A stretch of DNA of 64,000 bases from Carex sylvatica (Eukaryota; Streptophyta; Magnoliopsida; Poales; Cyperaceae): contig CAXKVR010000291.1 in NCBI GenBank assembly GCA_964058845.1, positions 1-64,000 of the forward strand. Reading direction: 5' to 3'. Below the pieces are notes generated by a model that had not been told where the DNA came from, searched no databases, and saw nothing but the letters and a program-made list of their open reading frames with translations. Shown one piece after another: positions 24,141 to 36,700 of the stretch (position 1 is the first letter of the stretch; every line of letters starts with the position of its first letter). The position numbers and the translations under genes were made by a program.

Positions 24141-24819
24141 AAACTAATCAACCCGAAGGTCACAATGATCCTTATGCATAGTGATCTGGCCAATCCAAAC
24201 CTTGTGAGTAGAGTTAGATAAAACTATTATTGATGATAAATAAATATTGATTTAAAATATGGAGATGTTTAATTTTTCAAATAATCAAATGATTTGTGTT
24301 GTTCATGTATTTGCCCCTTCATGTCGATCCTGTCAAGGAAAAGGTAAAACTGAAAAGCATCTATTTTCTTTAATTTTATAAGCTAATTACAACTAGAAAA
24401 TCAGCATATATATGTTTGTTATAATAATGATATATAATTTCATCATTGACAATGGAACTAGAGCATGGATGTTATATGTACATGCACATAGATCTAAAAG
24501 ATTTGTTGCATTGTCTATACAGGTGCAAAGGAGTGTTGAAGACCAATCAGAAATAATTGCAGCATATGAAGGAGACACAACCACACTTATCCTTGTACGA
24601 ACCGTAACGATAACCACCATGTGTCATGCTACACAGCCAACAATCACTCTCGATCTGACGCTTCATGGTCTGATGCCGGATGTCGAGAAAACATGTCATG
24701 AAATCCAAAATCAAGAACTTAAAACTATTCTTCTCAAACAGATGATAAGTTCTCTGAATAAAGATTCCAATTTTACAGCGGCATTGGCAAACGCAATCTC
24801 GGAGAAAAATTTTTAGAGT

Positions 24820-25651
24820 GTCACCGATGTGTGTTTGCAGTGATATGAGATTTTCAAGATTAAATTGTAGACTTTTTCAATTGTTAAGAGAATGAAACTT
24901 GCTATCGTAGAAGTTAGAACATCTCATTTGGTTTACAAGCAATTAACCATCAAATAAATACAATTTGATTTGGAGATAGATATCTAATTAAATAGTCAAG
25001 ACACTCCACATTGTTGGTTTATTATTTTATTTATTTTTTGTATCCGCGATTTCTTCCCTATATGTAAATGGTTCTTAAAATATTGTGAAATAAAGTGAAA
25101 CGATGAAAAGAAACAAAAACAAAGTTAATTGGTGGGTTACGTTGGATATAGATCTAAAATAAGTTTTATTCATCTCGGATATGATCATATATATCAAGGT
25201 ACGATAAGACCAAGTCCAAGCAATTTAATAGAAATTTAACCCTAAATGGTGAAATAAGGGGGTTTATGCCTCAGTTAAGCGACCAAACATGAAATGATTA
25301 GGCTAGTGTAACTAAGCGTGAGTCTAAATTAAGTTAGACAAAAAACTTAAGCCACATGGAGAGGTGGTGTAAGCTTAGTCCGGCTTTAAATCTAATTAAC
25401 TCGTGTTATTCCGATTTTATGTCAATGTACTTTTCCAATTCTCCCTCTTTTGCGTGAGAAAACATTATTGTAAAAATTATGAAATAATTTACCTAATATA
25501 AATTTATATATTTTATGATTAACTAATATTTATTTTGTTATCCGCAATTAGTATAAGCAATAATTTGCTTATTGGCCTGAAGCAATTTGATTGTCAATGT
25601 ACTATTATTTTTTGGAATATAAATTAATATACTGTAATTTTTTTATGAGTA
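24820..25651. other. Downstream flank of WRKY copy D
   Basis: The first 150 bases match the 3' flanks of copies A and B (TTGCTATCGTAGAACATCTC). Beyond that no feature is recognised. Confidence 0.5.
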
Positions 25652-26037
25652 GGGTTAAAATGCATCATTGGTTTTGTGTCCCAATTATACCACACGTCTC
25701 TATCTCCATTTACAAAGTTCAATCAGTCGATCCGAACCGTTTATCTTGTTCTACATATTAAAACGTGCTTAGAGACCATATTTTATATTTTTTGAAATTT
25801 TTTACTGTTTTTTTAGATAGGTACAAAATCACTGCATCTGGACCATCCAAAAATAATGAATTTGTACCTATCTAAAAAAATAGTAAATAAATTCCAAAAA
25901 ATATAAAATTTGGTCTCTAATTACATTTAAATATGTAGAACAAAATGAACGGTTCAGATCGACAGTTTGAACTTTGTAAACGGAGATAGAGACGTGGAGT
26001 ATGGTTGGGGCACAAAACCAATAGTGCATTTTAACAC
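25652..26037. mobile_element. Foldback MITE (GTTAAAATGCA ... TGCATTTTAAC)
   Basis: Nearly perfect inverted arms. The left carries GGTTTTGTGTCCCAATTATA and ACAAAGTTCAATCAGTCGAT; the right ATCGACAGTTTGAACTTTGT and GGCACAAAACCAATAGTGCA. The centre holds mirrored TACCTATCTAAAAAAATAGT blocks. Same superfamily as the other foldback MITEs here but with different termini. No clear target duplication. Confidence 0.75.
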
Positions 26038-26129
26038 TTCTCTTTTTTTATTTCAATTTTATTATCAATTTAATTTCTAAATAATGTACTAATACCTTCA
26101 ATTTTTTTAGTAGGATGTCGTTAAAAATC

Positions 26130-26275
26130 TATCTTTGGTCTAGTGACGAAAGACAACATCTCTTTGTAGGAGGTTGTGAGTTCAAAATTCAAATGAAAAT
26201 AGAGTTATATATGAACATTAAATAGAAGTTGAAAAACTAGACTTCCATCTTTCTATCTCAAAAAATAAGATGTCA
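26130..26275 (+). repeat. Possible tRNA-derived SINE-like segment
   Basis: GGTCTAGTGACGAAAGACA and GGAGGTTGTGAGTTCAAAATTC, about 30 bases apart, loosely resemble the A and B boxes of a polymerase III promoter. They are followed by a body ending in ATCTCAAAAAATAAG. Too degenerate to be a tRNA gene. Confidence 0.3.
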
Positions 26276-26547
26276 TTTTTTTCTCATATTATGTAATGTT
26301 ATATATATTTAATTTGATTATTCCATTTTAAATTTATTTCCAATCAGAATTGCATGCAAATAATACATAAAAAAAATTATCAATATAGACCATGAATAAA
26401 CCACAAAACCAATTAAACATGGAATAGCTTAACTGCTTGAGTAATGACTTGACTGTAAATTTCAACAAACATAAACAACTTTAACCAACCTAAGTTAGAA
26501 TTGCTTCAACTAAACAACACCTAAATTGCGTATATACTTAAACAATA

Positions 26548-26961
26548 GGACTCAAATGACCCATTAATTATTTCTTGCTCTAATTGTAATCCAACATCTT
26601 CATGATCTTCAATTTCAAAGTTCAAATAAAACATCTGAACCGCTCAACATAATATCTATGTTAAAATGTGCTTAGAGATCAAGTTTTATATTTTTTTGAA
26701 ATTTATTTACTATTTTTTAAGATAGGTACATAGTCACTGGTTTTCAGAAAATTGTGGACCATATAAAAACATTGATTTTGTACCTATCCTAAATTATAGT
26801 AAAAAAAATAAAAAAATAAAAAATTTGATCTCCAATCGTATTTTAACATGGATATTATATTGAGCATGCAGTTCGGATCATCCGTTTGGATCTCTAAGCA
26901 CTTGAAGATAAAAATGTTGGAGTATGATTGGAACATGAAATAATGGACATTTATACCCTCC
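26548..26961. mobile_element. Foldback MITE, diverged
   Basis: Left arm GGACTCAAATGACCCATTAA and right arm CATGAAATAATGGACATTTA pair imperfectly. The core has AAAGTTCAAATAAAACATCT, CTTAGAGATCAAGTTTTAT and mirrored TAAGATAGGTACA/TGTACCTATCC blocks. More diverged than the copies at 4961 and 11087. Confidence 0.65.
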
Positions 26962-28338
26962 TCGTATTTAAATTAAGTTAAACAGGTTTCATCTGATTGG
27001 CCCAATGACTGATTCGGTTTGGGTATGGATCAGCAGATTTCAACTTGTTTCGAGTCAGATTTTGCCTCTTCTAAATTCTTTAATTAATTTTTAAAATTAA
27101 AAAGTTCATTTTATAGAACTAATACTAATTCAATACCATACGTACACTGCCATTTTTTTTTTTTTTAAAGTCTTAAATTCTGCGACTGTTGCTTAATATA
27201 TATGTTGCAATTCAATTGCAATTACAGTAGTTATTATGAAAAAGACATTTTTGAGTGTGAGCAGGGAATAGAAGGTGCGGCGGTTTAATTAGCGTCATTG
27301 TGAAAAGTCTTCTATGACGTTGCAACGGTGACGAATTTAAATGTGTAGGTGGCATGTTGATTATTCGTAACGCAATTGAATTAAATGAGTTGGGGAAGAT
27401 TTATATAACTTCCAAGTAAACTTGACAAGAAAAGATCAGATTGTAGATTAGACAGCGAAGCGCCGAAAAGACCACGGATTTTTTTTTTTTTTTTTCCTAA
27501 AAGATAATATGTTAGATCCAAATAGCCAAGTCGATCTACCGCGAGTTTAGATCCAATAGAGTATCCTATAGAATGAGGAATCACAGGTATTCATATCGTC
27601 TCCAATATATATTGCACAAGAGAATATTTTATAATTAGCGGATTCGGACAGTTCCTTTTAACCTGACACTAATCTCAAAGCTCAATAATATTGTCCCTGC
27701 GTGCGCTATCTCAAATCTCAAAGTGATGAGATTAATTTAATCTCAAGTTGTAAAGTGAGACCCATCTTCTACGATAGAGCTAGAGGAGTTGAATCTGAAT
27801 CACAGACATCCGGTTTAACCTGGCACGAATCTCAAAAACTTCCTATGCATTTACTGTTGTGTTGTAAAAGCATAGTTCGACTGAGATTGAGTAGAGTGAT
27901 GTGGTACTTCAGAGCATACGTTTCTCGGATTGATCTTAGATTAGTTCAGAATTAAACTTGAAATTTTAAATTATAAGAGATCTAAAATAAATATTTATAA
28001 AAAATTATAAAGTATAAAGGACAAAACTGTAAATTTTTATTTAATAGGGATGACTAAGTCACTTCTAACATTAAATGGATATGTTTCCGGATGAGTTTGC
28101 AAGCACATGTAGTTATAAGAACCAACCATTTTTTTTTTTTAATTTGGGCTAATGCTATTGAAATTGTTAGTTACAAAAAGAACTTTATTTAAATTTTGAA
28201 ACTGCAACTTTATTGATCAAATTTTAGTTTTCAAACAGATAAAATTTTATATTGAAACACTATATGAATCTCAAAGCGATTAATTATATTTTTTTTTCTT
28301 TCTTTTGAAGTGTTGAGATATACCTATGGTGTATTAAG
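26962..28338. other. Intergenic DNA
   Basis: 27180-27310 matches the copy B flank at 9745-9870 (TTGCAATTCAATTGCAATTA; GTGCGGCGG; GTCATTGTGAAAAGT), which shows that the duplicated unit continued here and was split by the MITE-rich DNA at 25000-27150. The rest is featureless. Confidence 0.45.
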
Positions 28339-28503
28339 CAGTGTTGTAAATAACGATATGCACTAATCAGACAGATATGGTATTATCAAACGATTAATAA
28401 AAAATAATCAGTTGATTAATTGAAAATTTTCGTAACAGTTTGATTGTTGTCTATAATTAATTGACCAATTAATCAATCTAAACAGCTGTTTTTTACAACA
28501 CTG
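28339..28503. mobile_element. Short hAT-like MITE (CAGTGTTGTAAA ends)
   Basis: A 165-bp element with inverted ends CAGTGTTGTAAATAA and TTTTTTACAACACTG. It is flanked by GTATTAAG (28331-28338) and GTGTTAAA (28504-28511), a diverged 8-bp duplication (6/8). The interior has ATTAATTGACCAATTAAT-type palindromes. Confidence 0.7.
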
Positions 28504-29043
28504 GTGTTAAACATATTGTCAAGGACCGGTATGAAACAAACCTTCTTTTCCTTTTTATTTAGAAAAAAGATGAGTAAATTCTAATTTATGGTTGAATCAA
28601 TCAGGTGAGGTCTGATTGAAAATATAACCGAACGAGTCAGACATGTAATTTTGAGATTAAAAAAAAAAATAGAACCGGTCGAATTTAATTTACACGTCAC
28701 GGGCATGACATAAGATTTCGAACCCTAGCTAATAAGGTACACCATAAATTTCAAATTTCTCATGGTTGTATTACATTGTTTGGCACGCGGAGCATGCACT
28801 AAATTAAGAAGACAAGGTTGACTGGCTTGACTGACAATTCTATTTTTAACAAGTCAGTCTTCTTGTATATATATACAAACTCAATTAATTGTTTGTTGTA
28901 GTGTGACACGACAACGCAAACACACAGTTGAATATCTCTGTCTCCTACGTATTATACTCAACAAATCACTTTTGAAGCCTCTCAGCTGAAATTGCTATGC
29001 AATTCCTACGACTTTAACAGTCCAAAATCCAAATACTCAATAC
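28504..29043. other. Intergenic DNA, nothing recognised
   Basis: AT-rich, no open frame with recognisable content, no repeat structure evident by eye. Confidence 0.4.
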
Positions 29044-29601
29044 CTATGTTGCATGGATACAGGTACGGGTAATGTGTCAGATACAAAACGGATACGCATG
29101 GATACAGGTATGGGTAATGTGTCAGATACGATACGGATACAGTAATACGACAATTTTAAAAAATCTAGGATACGACACGTTTATTATATATATTATTTTT
29201 TATTAATTTATATATTGTATTTAGATAATTGTAACTTAAATTAAATTTGTTCAGAAAATAAAGACTTCATACAAGTATATTAAATATTATACTTACTATT
29301 TAGTGTAGTGGTTAAAGATTTTGACTTCCATTTGAGAGGTCTAAGGTTCGAATCCACCGTCAAAAGAGTTATTTTTTTCGGTCCATAGGAATCCACGGGC
29401 GCGGGTGTGGCTCGCAGTACACAGGCGCGTATCCAGCCGTGTCTCGTCCGTATCGGACGTTTCAGGCCGTATCGGCAGGGGTCAACCAAGTGTCGGAGAC
29501 CGTATCAGACGGGTAGGGATACGCGTGTCTGATACGTGTCGGTGTCAAATACATGTCGGGCACAGATATGATGACTTCCTAAGAGTGTCAGGGTAACATA
29601 G
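29044..29601. mobile_element. hAT-like MITE with tRNA-like insert
   Basis: Bounded by a perfect 8-bp duplication CTCAATAC (29036-29043 and 29602-29609), with ends CTATGTTGCATGGATACAGG and GTGTCAGGGTAACATAG. The interior is full of GATACG/CGTATC words. At about 29298-29365 a TAGTGTAGTGGTTAAAG ... AGGTTCGAATCC pair resembles tRNA D-arm and T-arm sequence, suggesting a SINE-like piece inside it. The open frames on both strands here are by-products of the repeat. Confidence 0.75.
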
Positions 29602-29609
29602 CTCAATAC

Positions 29610-30950
29610 TCAAATTGATTTAACCTTTTTATTTTGGTTTTTCAATACTAAGAAATTATGTGGAATTGTTTTTCTTTTATATACATAGAAAGTGTAGTAT
29701 ATTTTAGCTTCCGTTATAAATATTTAATAGTAAGTGTAGTATATTTTAGCTTCTGTATTATTTTAGATGTATTTACCTTCATCTATATACACACTTATCA
29801 ATGACTTGTTGAAGCACAAATATAATTGTATAATTAAAATTACCATCGTGTTTACTCTCAACAATTAATATTCAACAAAATATCTAGAATAATTAAATTT
29901 GATTAAATACAGTGTCAAAAATATATTATGTATAGATCGACACAACATTTGATAACTCATAGAAATATAAATAACATAAATTTAAATGACAAATTGATGA
30001 TTATTAAATTATATTACACTTGTCTTAAAATATATATAGTGTCTAAATATTTGATTGCAATTTAAGTGGTTCAAGAAAATTGAATTTATAAAAATTATCC
30101 AACCTTCTAGAGTTCTAGTCATTAGCTTAGACTTTTCTAGCTGTTCCCATTCTACGAACCGTTCAAAATTCTAAGAAACTAAATAAGAAATTGTACGTGC
30201 AAACAATTATGATGTAATTACAGAGGCTTTGGTAATCACATGCTTACGTCAGATCCCTTACGTTGCATCCTAAAATTTATGTATTCTCTTCCCCTGTAGT
30301 TATACATGTAACGGTCATAAAACATAGAAAGGTACCAAAATATGAAGAAAAACAGAGATAGAGCTAAAAGTATTATTAATATGGAGAAAAAATATACATA
30401 ATTAATTATTTACAATATTTTATTTGCATAGAAACAAGTATTAGTTTTTGTATGAATAATATATAATTTTCCAAATACAAACATGTTTTATTTTACTCTT
30501 TTATTAAAAGTTCAAAATGGAAATCCGGTTCGATATTTATCCGATAGACATCATATCAAATTCAATTTGATATCCAATTTAAATTGTTTGTCCTGCACTA
30601 AGATCCGTGCACCTAGTTTAACTGTTTATTAATTGTACACGCAAATCGAGATGTTGGTCGAACGAATTTGATCTGAAAAAGTGAAACTCATCGGATACAA
30701 CCCGCTCCATAAAAGGAACTGCCACAAAGAATCCACAGATCAATTATTCTGCCTAGAGGCCTACTGGCCTACTGGCCCACTAACCGATTAAAAAAATTGA
30801 CATGGTCATAGTAAATAAGAACAAGATATATAAGACCTAATAAATTGGATAAGCACAGGTGTATCGTGTATGGATGACGATTTGCCATCTACGTCACATG
30901 GCTTACAATTTCTACTGAAATCCATCACATGTGTCCAAAAACTTGAGATC
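29610..30950. other. Intergenic DNA upstream of WRKY copy E
   Basis: No gene. The nearest few hundred bases contain TACGTCACATGG (about 30891), which has an ACGT core, and TTGACATGG near 30798, which is not a canonical W-box. No TTGACC/T cluster is obvious close to the gene. Confidence 0.4.
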
Positions 30951-30952
30951 TC

Positions 30953-30959
30953 TATATAA
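30953..30959 (+). promoter_or_regulatory. TATA box of WRKY copy E
   Basis: TATATAA about 98 bases before the ATG at 31057, with a pyrimidine-rich leader (CTCCTCCTTAGTCTCC) between. Position and context fit a plant TATA promoter; transcription would start near 30985. Confidence 0.6.
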
Positions 30960-31056
30960 CAAATGCAATCTCCTCCTTAGTCTCCTTCAGGTTCCTTCAC
31001 TTTCTTCCTCCAAATAGTAACAACTAATTAACTAATTGATCTTGTCTCCGTTTCTC

Positions 31057-32783
31057 ATGGATGCGGTATGGAACCGAGGATCCCCTCTTAGTCTTGAGCT
31101 GAGCGTCGGTATGGGCCCGGTTGATGCCATGTCACACGCAACACCTCCGGTTAGTTAATCTCTCTGTCTTTGAGTATAACATAGTTTTGTTATTTCATGT
31201 TGTTCCATTTGAAGAAAACGATTTTTTGCAGAATGAATCAGAACTTCATACGAGCCGACGTAGCCCGAAGAGAGCAAGGGATACACAACAGGTTTGAATC
31301 TCATGACGAGTCATCCTTTCATTATCTAGTACATAATTAGTTATATATATATATGTATCTCATGATGGATGTTTGTTATCTTGTTTCAGGCAACCGAGCC
31401 AGAAGAGAAAACAAAGATGAATGAGGAGATTAAGAGGCTCACTGAGTTGCTCGGCAATTACATTGAAGAAAACAAGACATTACGAAATAAGATTGATGAT
31501 CTCAACGATCGCTTTTCTCCTAGCGAAGACCAACAAAACGTGGCCTCCCTGGCAAAGAGGAGAAGAATTGAGAATGATTTGACGATGAAGTTCAATGGCA
31601 ACTATTGTAGAGAAACAATTGATGAAGCGCTTCAAAAAGATACCCCGACAAGTCAGGAGACATGCATGAAATTCCAAGAGGAAATAAAGCCCAAGTTTAC
31701 CAGAATCATTATGCAAACCGATCCGAAAGATTCGAGCCTCGTGAGTGGAATTAGATAACAAATATTTCTTGGGAATTTAATTGACTTTGAGGTGTAAGTT
31801 GAATTGAATGAGTTGTGTTGTTCATGTATATATAGGTTGTGAAAGATGGGTATCAATGGAGAAAGTATGGACAGAAAGTGACCAGAGATAATCCATCTCC
31901 TAGAGCCTATTTCAAATGCTCATTTGCCCCTTCATGTCCTGTTAAGAAAAAGGTAATTCAAACACCTTTTATTGATATTTTATCTTGTTATTTACAACAT
32001 ATTTTGTTATATTGTATGCTGAAAGCTTCTAAATTTACAATGATTTTGTTGTTGTAAAGATAGAAATTTTATATTTTAATCTAAGTATTGAAATTTTACA
32101 GTACAAAGAGAATCAGTATTAATGTATGGAATTTGGTAATTGTTCGATTAAACTTTTACTGTTTCATCGCCTGATTTAATATTTTATAAAATAAAGCTAC
32201 TAGAGTTTATCATTTACTTTTTACTTGGTTGGAAGTTTTGAAACCCATTTTGCATTGGAAAAATACTTGCATCATATATATATGAAGATTAATTCCTGGT
32301 ATTAAGCTAGAAGGTTTTAATTATAGAATAGAAAACCATACTTAGTATAATTCAGTGATCATATGAGGAAACTTGGCCATTAGATTTCTAAATTAATGTA
32401 CCAAAATCTAAAGAACATTGTCGGTATCTCGGCTTAATTATCAGGTTCAAAGAAGCGTGGAAGACAAATCGGTAATAATTGTAACGTACGAAGGAGAGCA
32501 CAACCATGGTTATCCTTCCACAAGCTTGAACGAAAACCGACTTTTGTCATGCTACACAGCAAACAGCACTTCCGGTTCAACAATCACCGTCGATCTGACA
32601 CAACAGGGATCGAGGCCAAACATGGAGAAAGCCTGTCGAGAAATCCAAAATCAAGAGTTTCAAACTGTACTTGTGAAACATATGGCGAGTTCTTTGACCA
32701 AAGATCCCGATTTTACGGCTGCGCTAGCGAACGCAATATCCGGCAAAATTTTCGAGAATATTTCGGACATAGGTGTAGAGTAG
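31057..32783 (+). CDS. WRKY group IIa transcription factor (WRKY40-like), intact copy E
   Basis: Nuclear W-box-binding regulator. Relatives (WRKY18/40/60) control defence, ABA and stress responses, often as repressors and dimers. Exons are 31057-31149, 31232-31291, 31390-31740, 31836-31952 and 32445-32783, all GT-AG, 319 aa. Residues 11-15 (LSLEL) form an LxLxL EAR-like repression motif. Residues about 52-90 form a leucine-zipper helix ([20 protein letters not shown]), and KRRR is a nuclear signal. WRKYGQK is at 176-182. Zinc ligands are C196 and C202 (CSFAPSC), H226 and H228 (HNH) in C-x5-C-x23-H-x-H spacing. The intron between KKK207 and V208 is the one typical of groups IIa/IIb, and the C-terminal [20 protein letters not shown] matches WRKY40. 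The start is the first ATG after the TATA box. It is the only copy with all five exons open and is the likely parent type of the array. Confidence 0.95.
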
Positions 32784-33778
32784 TACATGGATTTAATTTG
32801 GGATTATTTCATGTTCATAAGAGGATCTGGTCATATTGATACAACAATCCAAGGTCCAGTTTTTGTAATAGGATTTGTGTTTTCAGTCTCTTCGGTTTAG
32901 CTGTACCTAGCTAGATGAATAAGTTGAATTTCAAAATTTTAAGTGGCATAAATATCAATTTCAATGCTCTAAGGTACAGTCAAGTTAATTAAGAAGGTTT
33001 CTTATAAATTTCGACTCTTATTGCATTTCATGTTCTTTGCGATATTTCACAACATAAAATCATCATTATTTTAAGTATTATGCTTAATTAGAAAACTCAT
33101 ACCATAATATGTTTACAAGTAGCTGTTACTACTTGTGATATCTTCTTGTCTCATAGCATGGTTCTTCTTTCTTCTTTTTCTTAACTTCTTTTGAACAAGA
33201 GAATGAACAAATTAATTCTAAGCACCTCCACAATACCAAATCAAAATACATTCATCCTTTTGCAATTCAAGAGGAATCACAGAGACTGCTGCCATGAAAA
33301 GCAGCAGAATCAATCTGGTCTTGTTCTTTAACCTATATTTCACCTCAAAATATCTCTCTCATGTCTGTGTCAATAACAAACACAATCTTAGAAGGTACCT
33401 CTACTATACAGCATGATTTCATCAAATGCATACACCCAACATGATAATATAAAAGAATAAGGTCAACATATACAATGAAGATAAAAGTAATTTATAAGCT
33501 TGAGATAGAAGTAATTTTTTATCTTAACAAGGGTCAACTTATTGTAACTCTAATTAAGCATTATGTACTTACCCCGTAATATTGTGCTATCGATAACTTG
33601 AATGTAACTTGTATAGTTTGTATAACATGTTAGTGTTCACATATAAAAAGAAACAGGTGAAAACAAAACAGCTAAGGAAAGACCTTACTCTTATCAAATG
33701 ACAAAAACTAATAACCATTGTATTTCTGTAATTGTTGATCTAATGAAAAATTTAAAAAATAAATAATGAGTATGAGAA
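32784..33778. other. Convergent intergenic region between WRKY E and FAD6
   Basis: Contains the 3' ends of both genes. A TGTACCTAGC...AATAAG stretch about 130 bases after the WRKY stop could mark its 3' end. No other gene. Confidence 0.45.
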
Positions 33779-36700
33779 TTATGCAAATTCTGGCATGAAC
33801 TTCTTCAGGAAGGCGATCGGTTGCGAGTCTTGAGGGGCAATATCGTCAAAAGGCACATAATATCTATCCTTGTTATAAACATGGCACATCGTCATTATGG
33901 TTTTCATAAGTCGCCAGTTCCAGTTTGCTTCATTTAGATACTGTGATAAGAAATACCAAAAAAATAAAAACAGTATGGTCACCTACTGCAATGTAATATA
34001 ATTGTAAAGGAGTGAGGCTATGCCGCTATGGTACTATGCATAGCGCATATTGGTTTGTAATATGGATCAATATCTTCATTTTCAAAGTCCAAACAATCGA
34101 TCTGTATCTTTCACCATGATCTCCATATGAAAATGTACATGTAGATGAAATTTTATTTTTGTTGGAACTTGTTTTACTATTTTCTTTTAGATAGGTAGAC
34201 AACAATCACTTGATCTAAAGATTCTAGACCATTAAAAAATAGTGATTTTCTACCTATCAAAAAATAGTATAAAAATCCTAAAAATTATATAATTTAGGCT
34301 ACAAGTACATTTTCATCTAGAAATCATGTTGAACGGTTCACATCGACTATTTGAACTTTAAAAACTAAAAAATTGATCTGTAGTATGGACCAATTTGCGC
34401 TATGCATATAGTACCATAGCCTCAATCAATGTAAAGATATAATTTACATAAAAATATGTGTTTGTCACCATAAAGGCACAGGCCTGGTTCATTTTCCAGC
34501 AGTTATTGGATAGGAGGTAAAGGGAGGGAAAGTGTAGAAAGGATTTTTGTTTGGTTGAGCTTTTAATTGGAGGGTAAGGTCAATGGAGGTTACTTGTTTA
34601 AACTCCTGTAACTTCTTAAATCATATATTTTGCCAACCTTTACATTTGAATATGATGCCTCTGTCAATATTTAAAAAAAAAAATACATTTGAATATGACG
34701 GAGGAAACAAACACCAACCAAACAATAGAATGGACAATTGGTAATAATAGGGTACGGTCTATGGAGGTTACTTTTTTAACCTCATGTAGAGGGGCATTTC
34801 TAAAGTTCCTACTCCTATAACGACATAAAAGATGCTGCAAATCCAGAAAAGTGTGCAACTTGTTTGTGATTTCTAGACAATCCAGGGTTTCTATGCATTT
34901 TTCTTGTGTTGCAGAATTCACATGAAATATCACCTTTTGAAAAGACAGTTCACATGTTCCTAGATTGAAAAGTAAGAAAATTCTGCATAAACATGAAAAA
35001 ACAAAACAAGACAAGACGATCTATTTTTAATGTTAGAAAAAAAAAAAAAAAAAGTGACAGAACCTTTCCCCAGTTTTGTTGGAGAGACTCATGAGCAGCA
35101 CGAAGGTTGTAGCTTGGTATTCTTGGAGAAACATGGTGAGGAATGTGCACATTGATATCATGGCATAGAATTTCTATCCTATAAAAACAAAAATTGAATA
35201 TTTTAAGCATAAAAATAATAGTGCAAAATATCCACAAAATGCCAACACACCCCTGGAAAAAAAGTTATTCAGGAACCAGTGTCTCGGTAACTAATTTTTG
35301 CTCCTTGTGAAGTTTTGCAGAGAAGCACATCTAGTACCCACAAATTACTAAAAGGCTCCAACATTCTCAATAGTTGTAAAAGCGAGTTAGAATATTTATA
35401 AAAAGGTCTTTATTGTTAGTAAACCACTAACACCAGTAGTAATTACGATTAAGAAATAACATCAGCTATAGAAAAATAAAAATGTAGTTAACACAAAAGT
35501 AACAAAACTTTGTAAAAGGTTTACAGATGTATAAGGTAAGAAACATCTATTACATATGATAATACATATTTCATTTCTTTATACCTTTTAGAAAACAAAA
35601 CTTTGTAAAAGGTTTACAGATGTATAAGGTAAGAAACATCTATTACATATGATAATACATATTTCATTTCTTTAAACCTTTTAGAAAGTAGAAGGCATAA
35701 TTTGTTTGTAATCGTGTTATACTAAGTCCATCTATTAATGCTTAAGAACAATGGCTCTAATTACAAAAATAGACTCAATTTTTTAAATGAATGGGGGTCA
35801 ATTACAGATGACTTGGTGCTTAACCACCAATACAAGGCAATGTAATTCCATAAAAAGGTATCGAAAAGGTCAACCACCTTGGTCAAGACTGGTATGAAAT
35901 GTGCCAGTGATAAACTAACAAATTTTCAGTCCTTTATATCTCCATATTTAACTGTGTCTTATGGGTAACAGGTCAGGTTCCATAAGTGCAATTAGAAATT
36001 AATTCCACAGATCAAATGGTTGGATATTACTCCATATAGGTATGATTCTGCCGAACAGTTTTAATCCTGCTATTACTAAGTATAGACAAATTACCAAAAG
36101 TAAGAAATATTGTACCAGCGTGGGTAGTTACAGTGGACAGTACCACCTAGCTGTGCTTGTGCTGCATTCCATTCTTCAGCATTTTTAAAAGGTATATGCG
36201 GAGCAGTATGATGTACCATTGTGAATGTGCTCATCTAAAAAATCGAAGAAAAAAATATCAAATTTCCTTTTTTTTCATTATAGTGGTACTCAGAACAAAG
36301 GAGTAGGAGATATGTATCTTAGTGCCAGTTGAGTAATTAATCACCCAAAAATATGAAAACAGACAAGGGAAAAGAAGGATAACAGCAACACACTGAATTC
36401 TGGTTCATACTGGTACTGTAACAGGTACAACTATGACACAAAACAGGGTAAATTTATTAAGCGAGATTAAATATACAAACAGAAAGAGGAGCTTACCCAA
36501 AAGTGGTACCCAAGCCAAGGCATGAGCCAAAACTTGAACCAGCCAACTATACCCGACTTGAGAATAATCAATGGCCAACTAATTGCCATGAATGCATATA
36601 CACATGCCAAGCTTATCTTTACCCTAGCAATCTCATTTGGTCTGAACTTGTTCAGGTTAAAGTGCCATGTCAACCTAGCAAATGAAACTTGACATGTTAC

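Larger units (their letters stand above)
18611..24816 (+). pseudogene. WRKY group IIa pseudogene, copy C/D, split by a Helitron
   Basis: One former gene in pieces. Exon 1 (18611-18694) reads MESYSQRSDISLDLNVALSS and ends SEPPS at a GTTAGT donor. Its ISLDLNV resembles the N-terminal EAR-like segment of WRKY40 proteins. No exon 2 is seen, but exon 1 and the next exon are both phase 0. The zipper exon starts at 18878 and stops at 18963, where the Helitron enters; it resumes at 23560 and then meets an in-frame TGA (CTC AAC AAT TGA). Part of it is duplicated (see repeat). The next exon has lost about 97 bases including WRKYGQK: GTTCATGTA joins directly to TTTGCCCCTTC near 24310. The last exon (24523-24816) has a one-base loss that removes the HNH zinc ligands. 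Clearly non-functional as a WRKY factor. Confidence 0.88.

Noticed and set aside
29298..29365. Candidate tRNA gene
   Set aside because: A-box and B-box-like words are present, but the acceptor and T stems do not pair properly and it lies inside a MITE.
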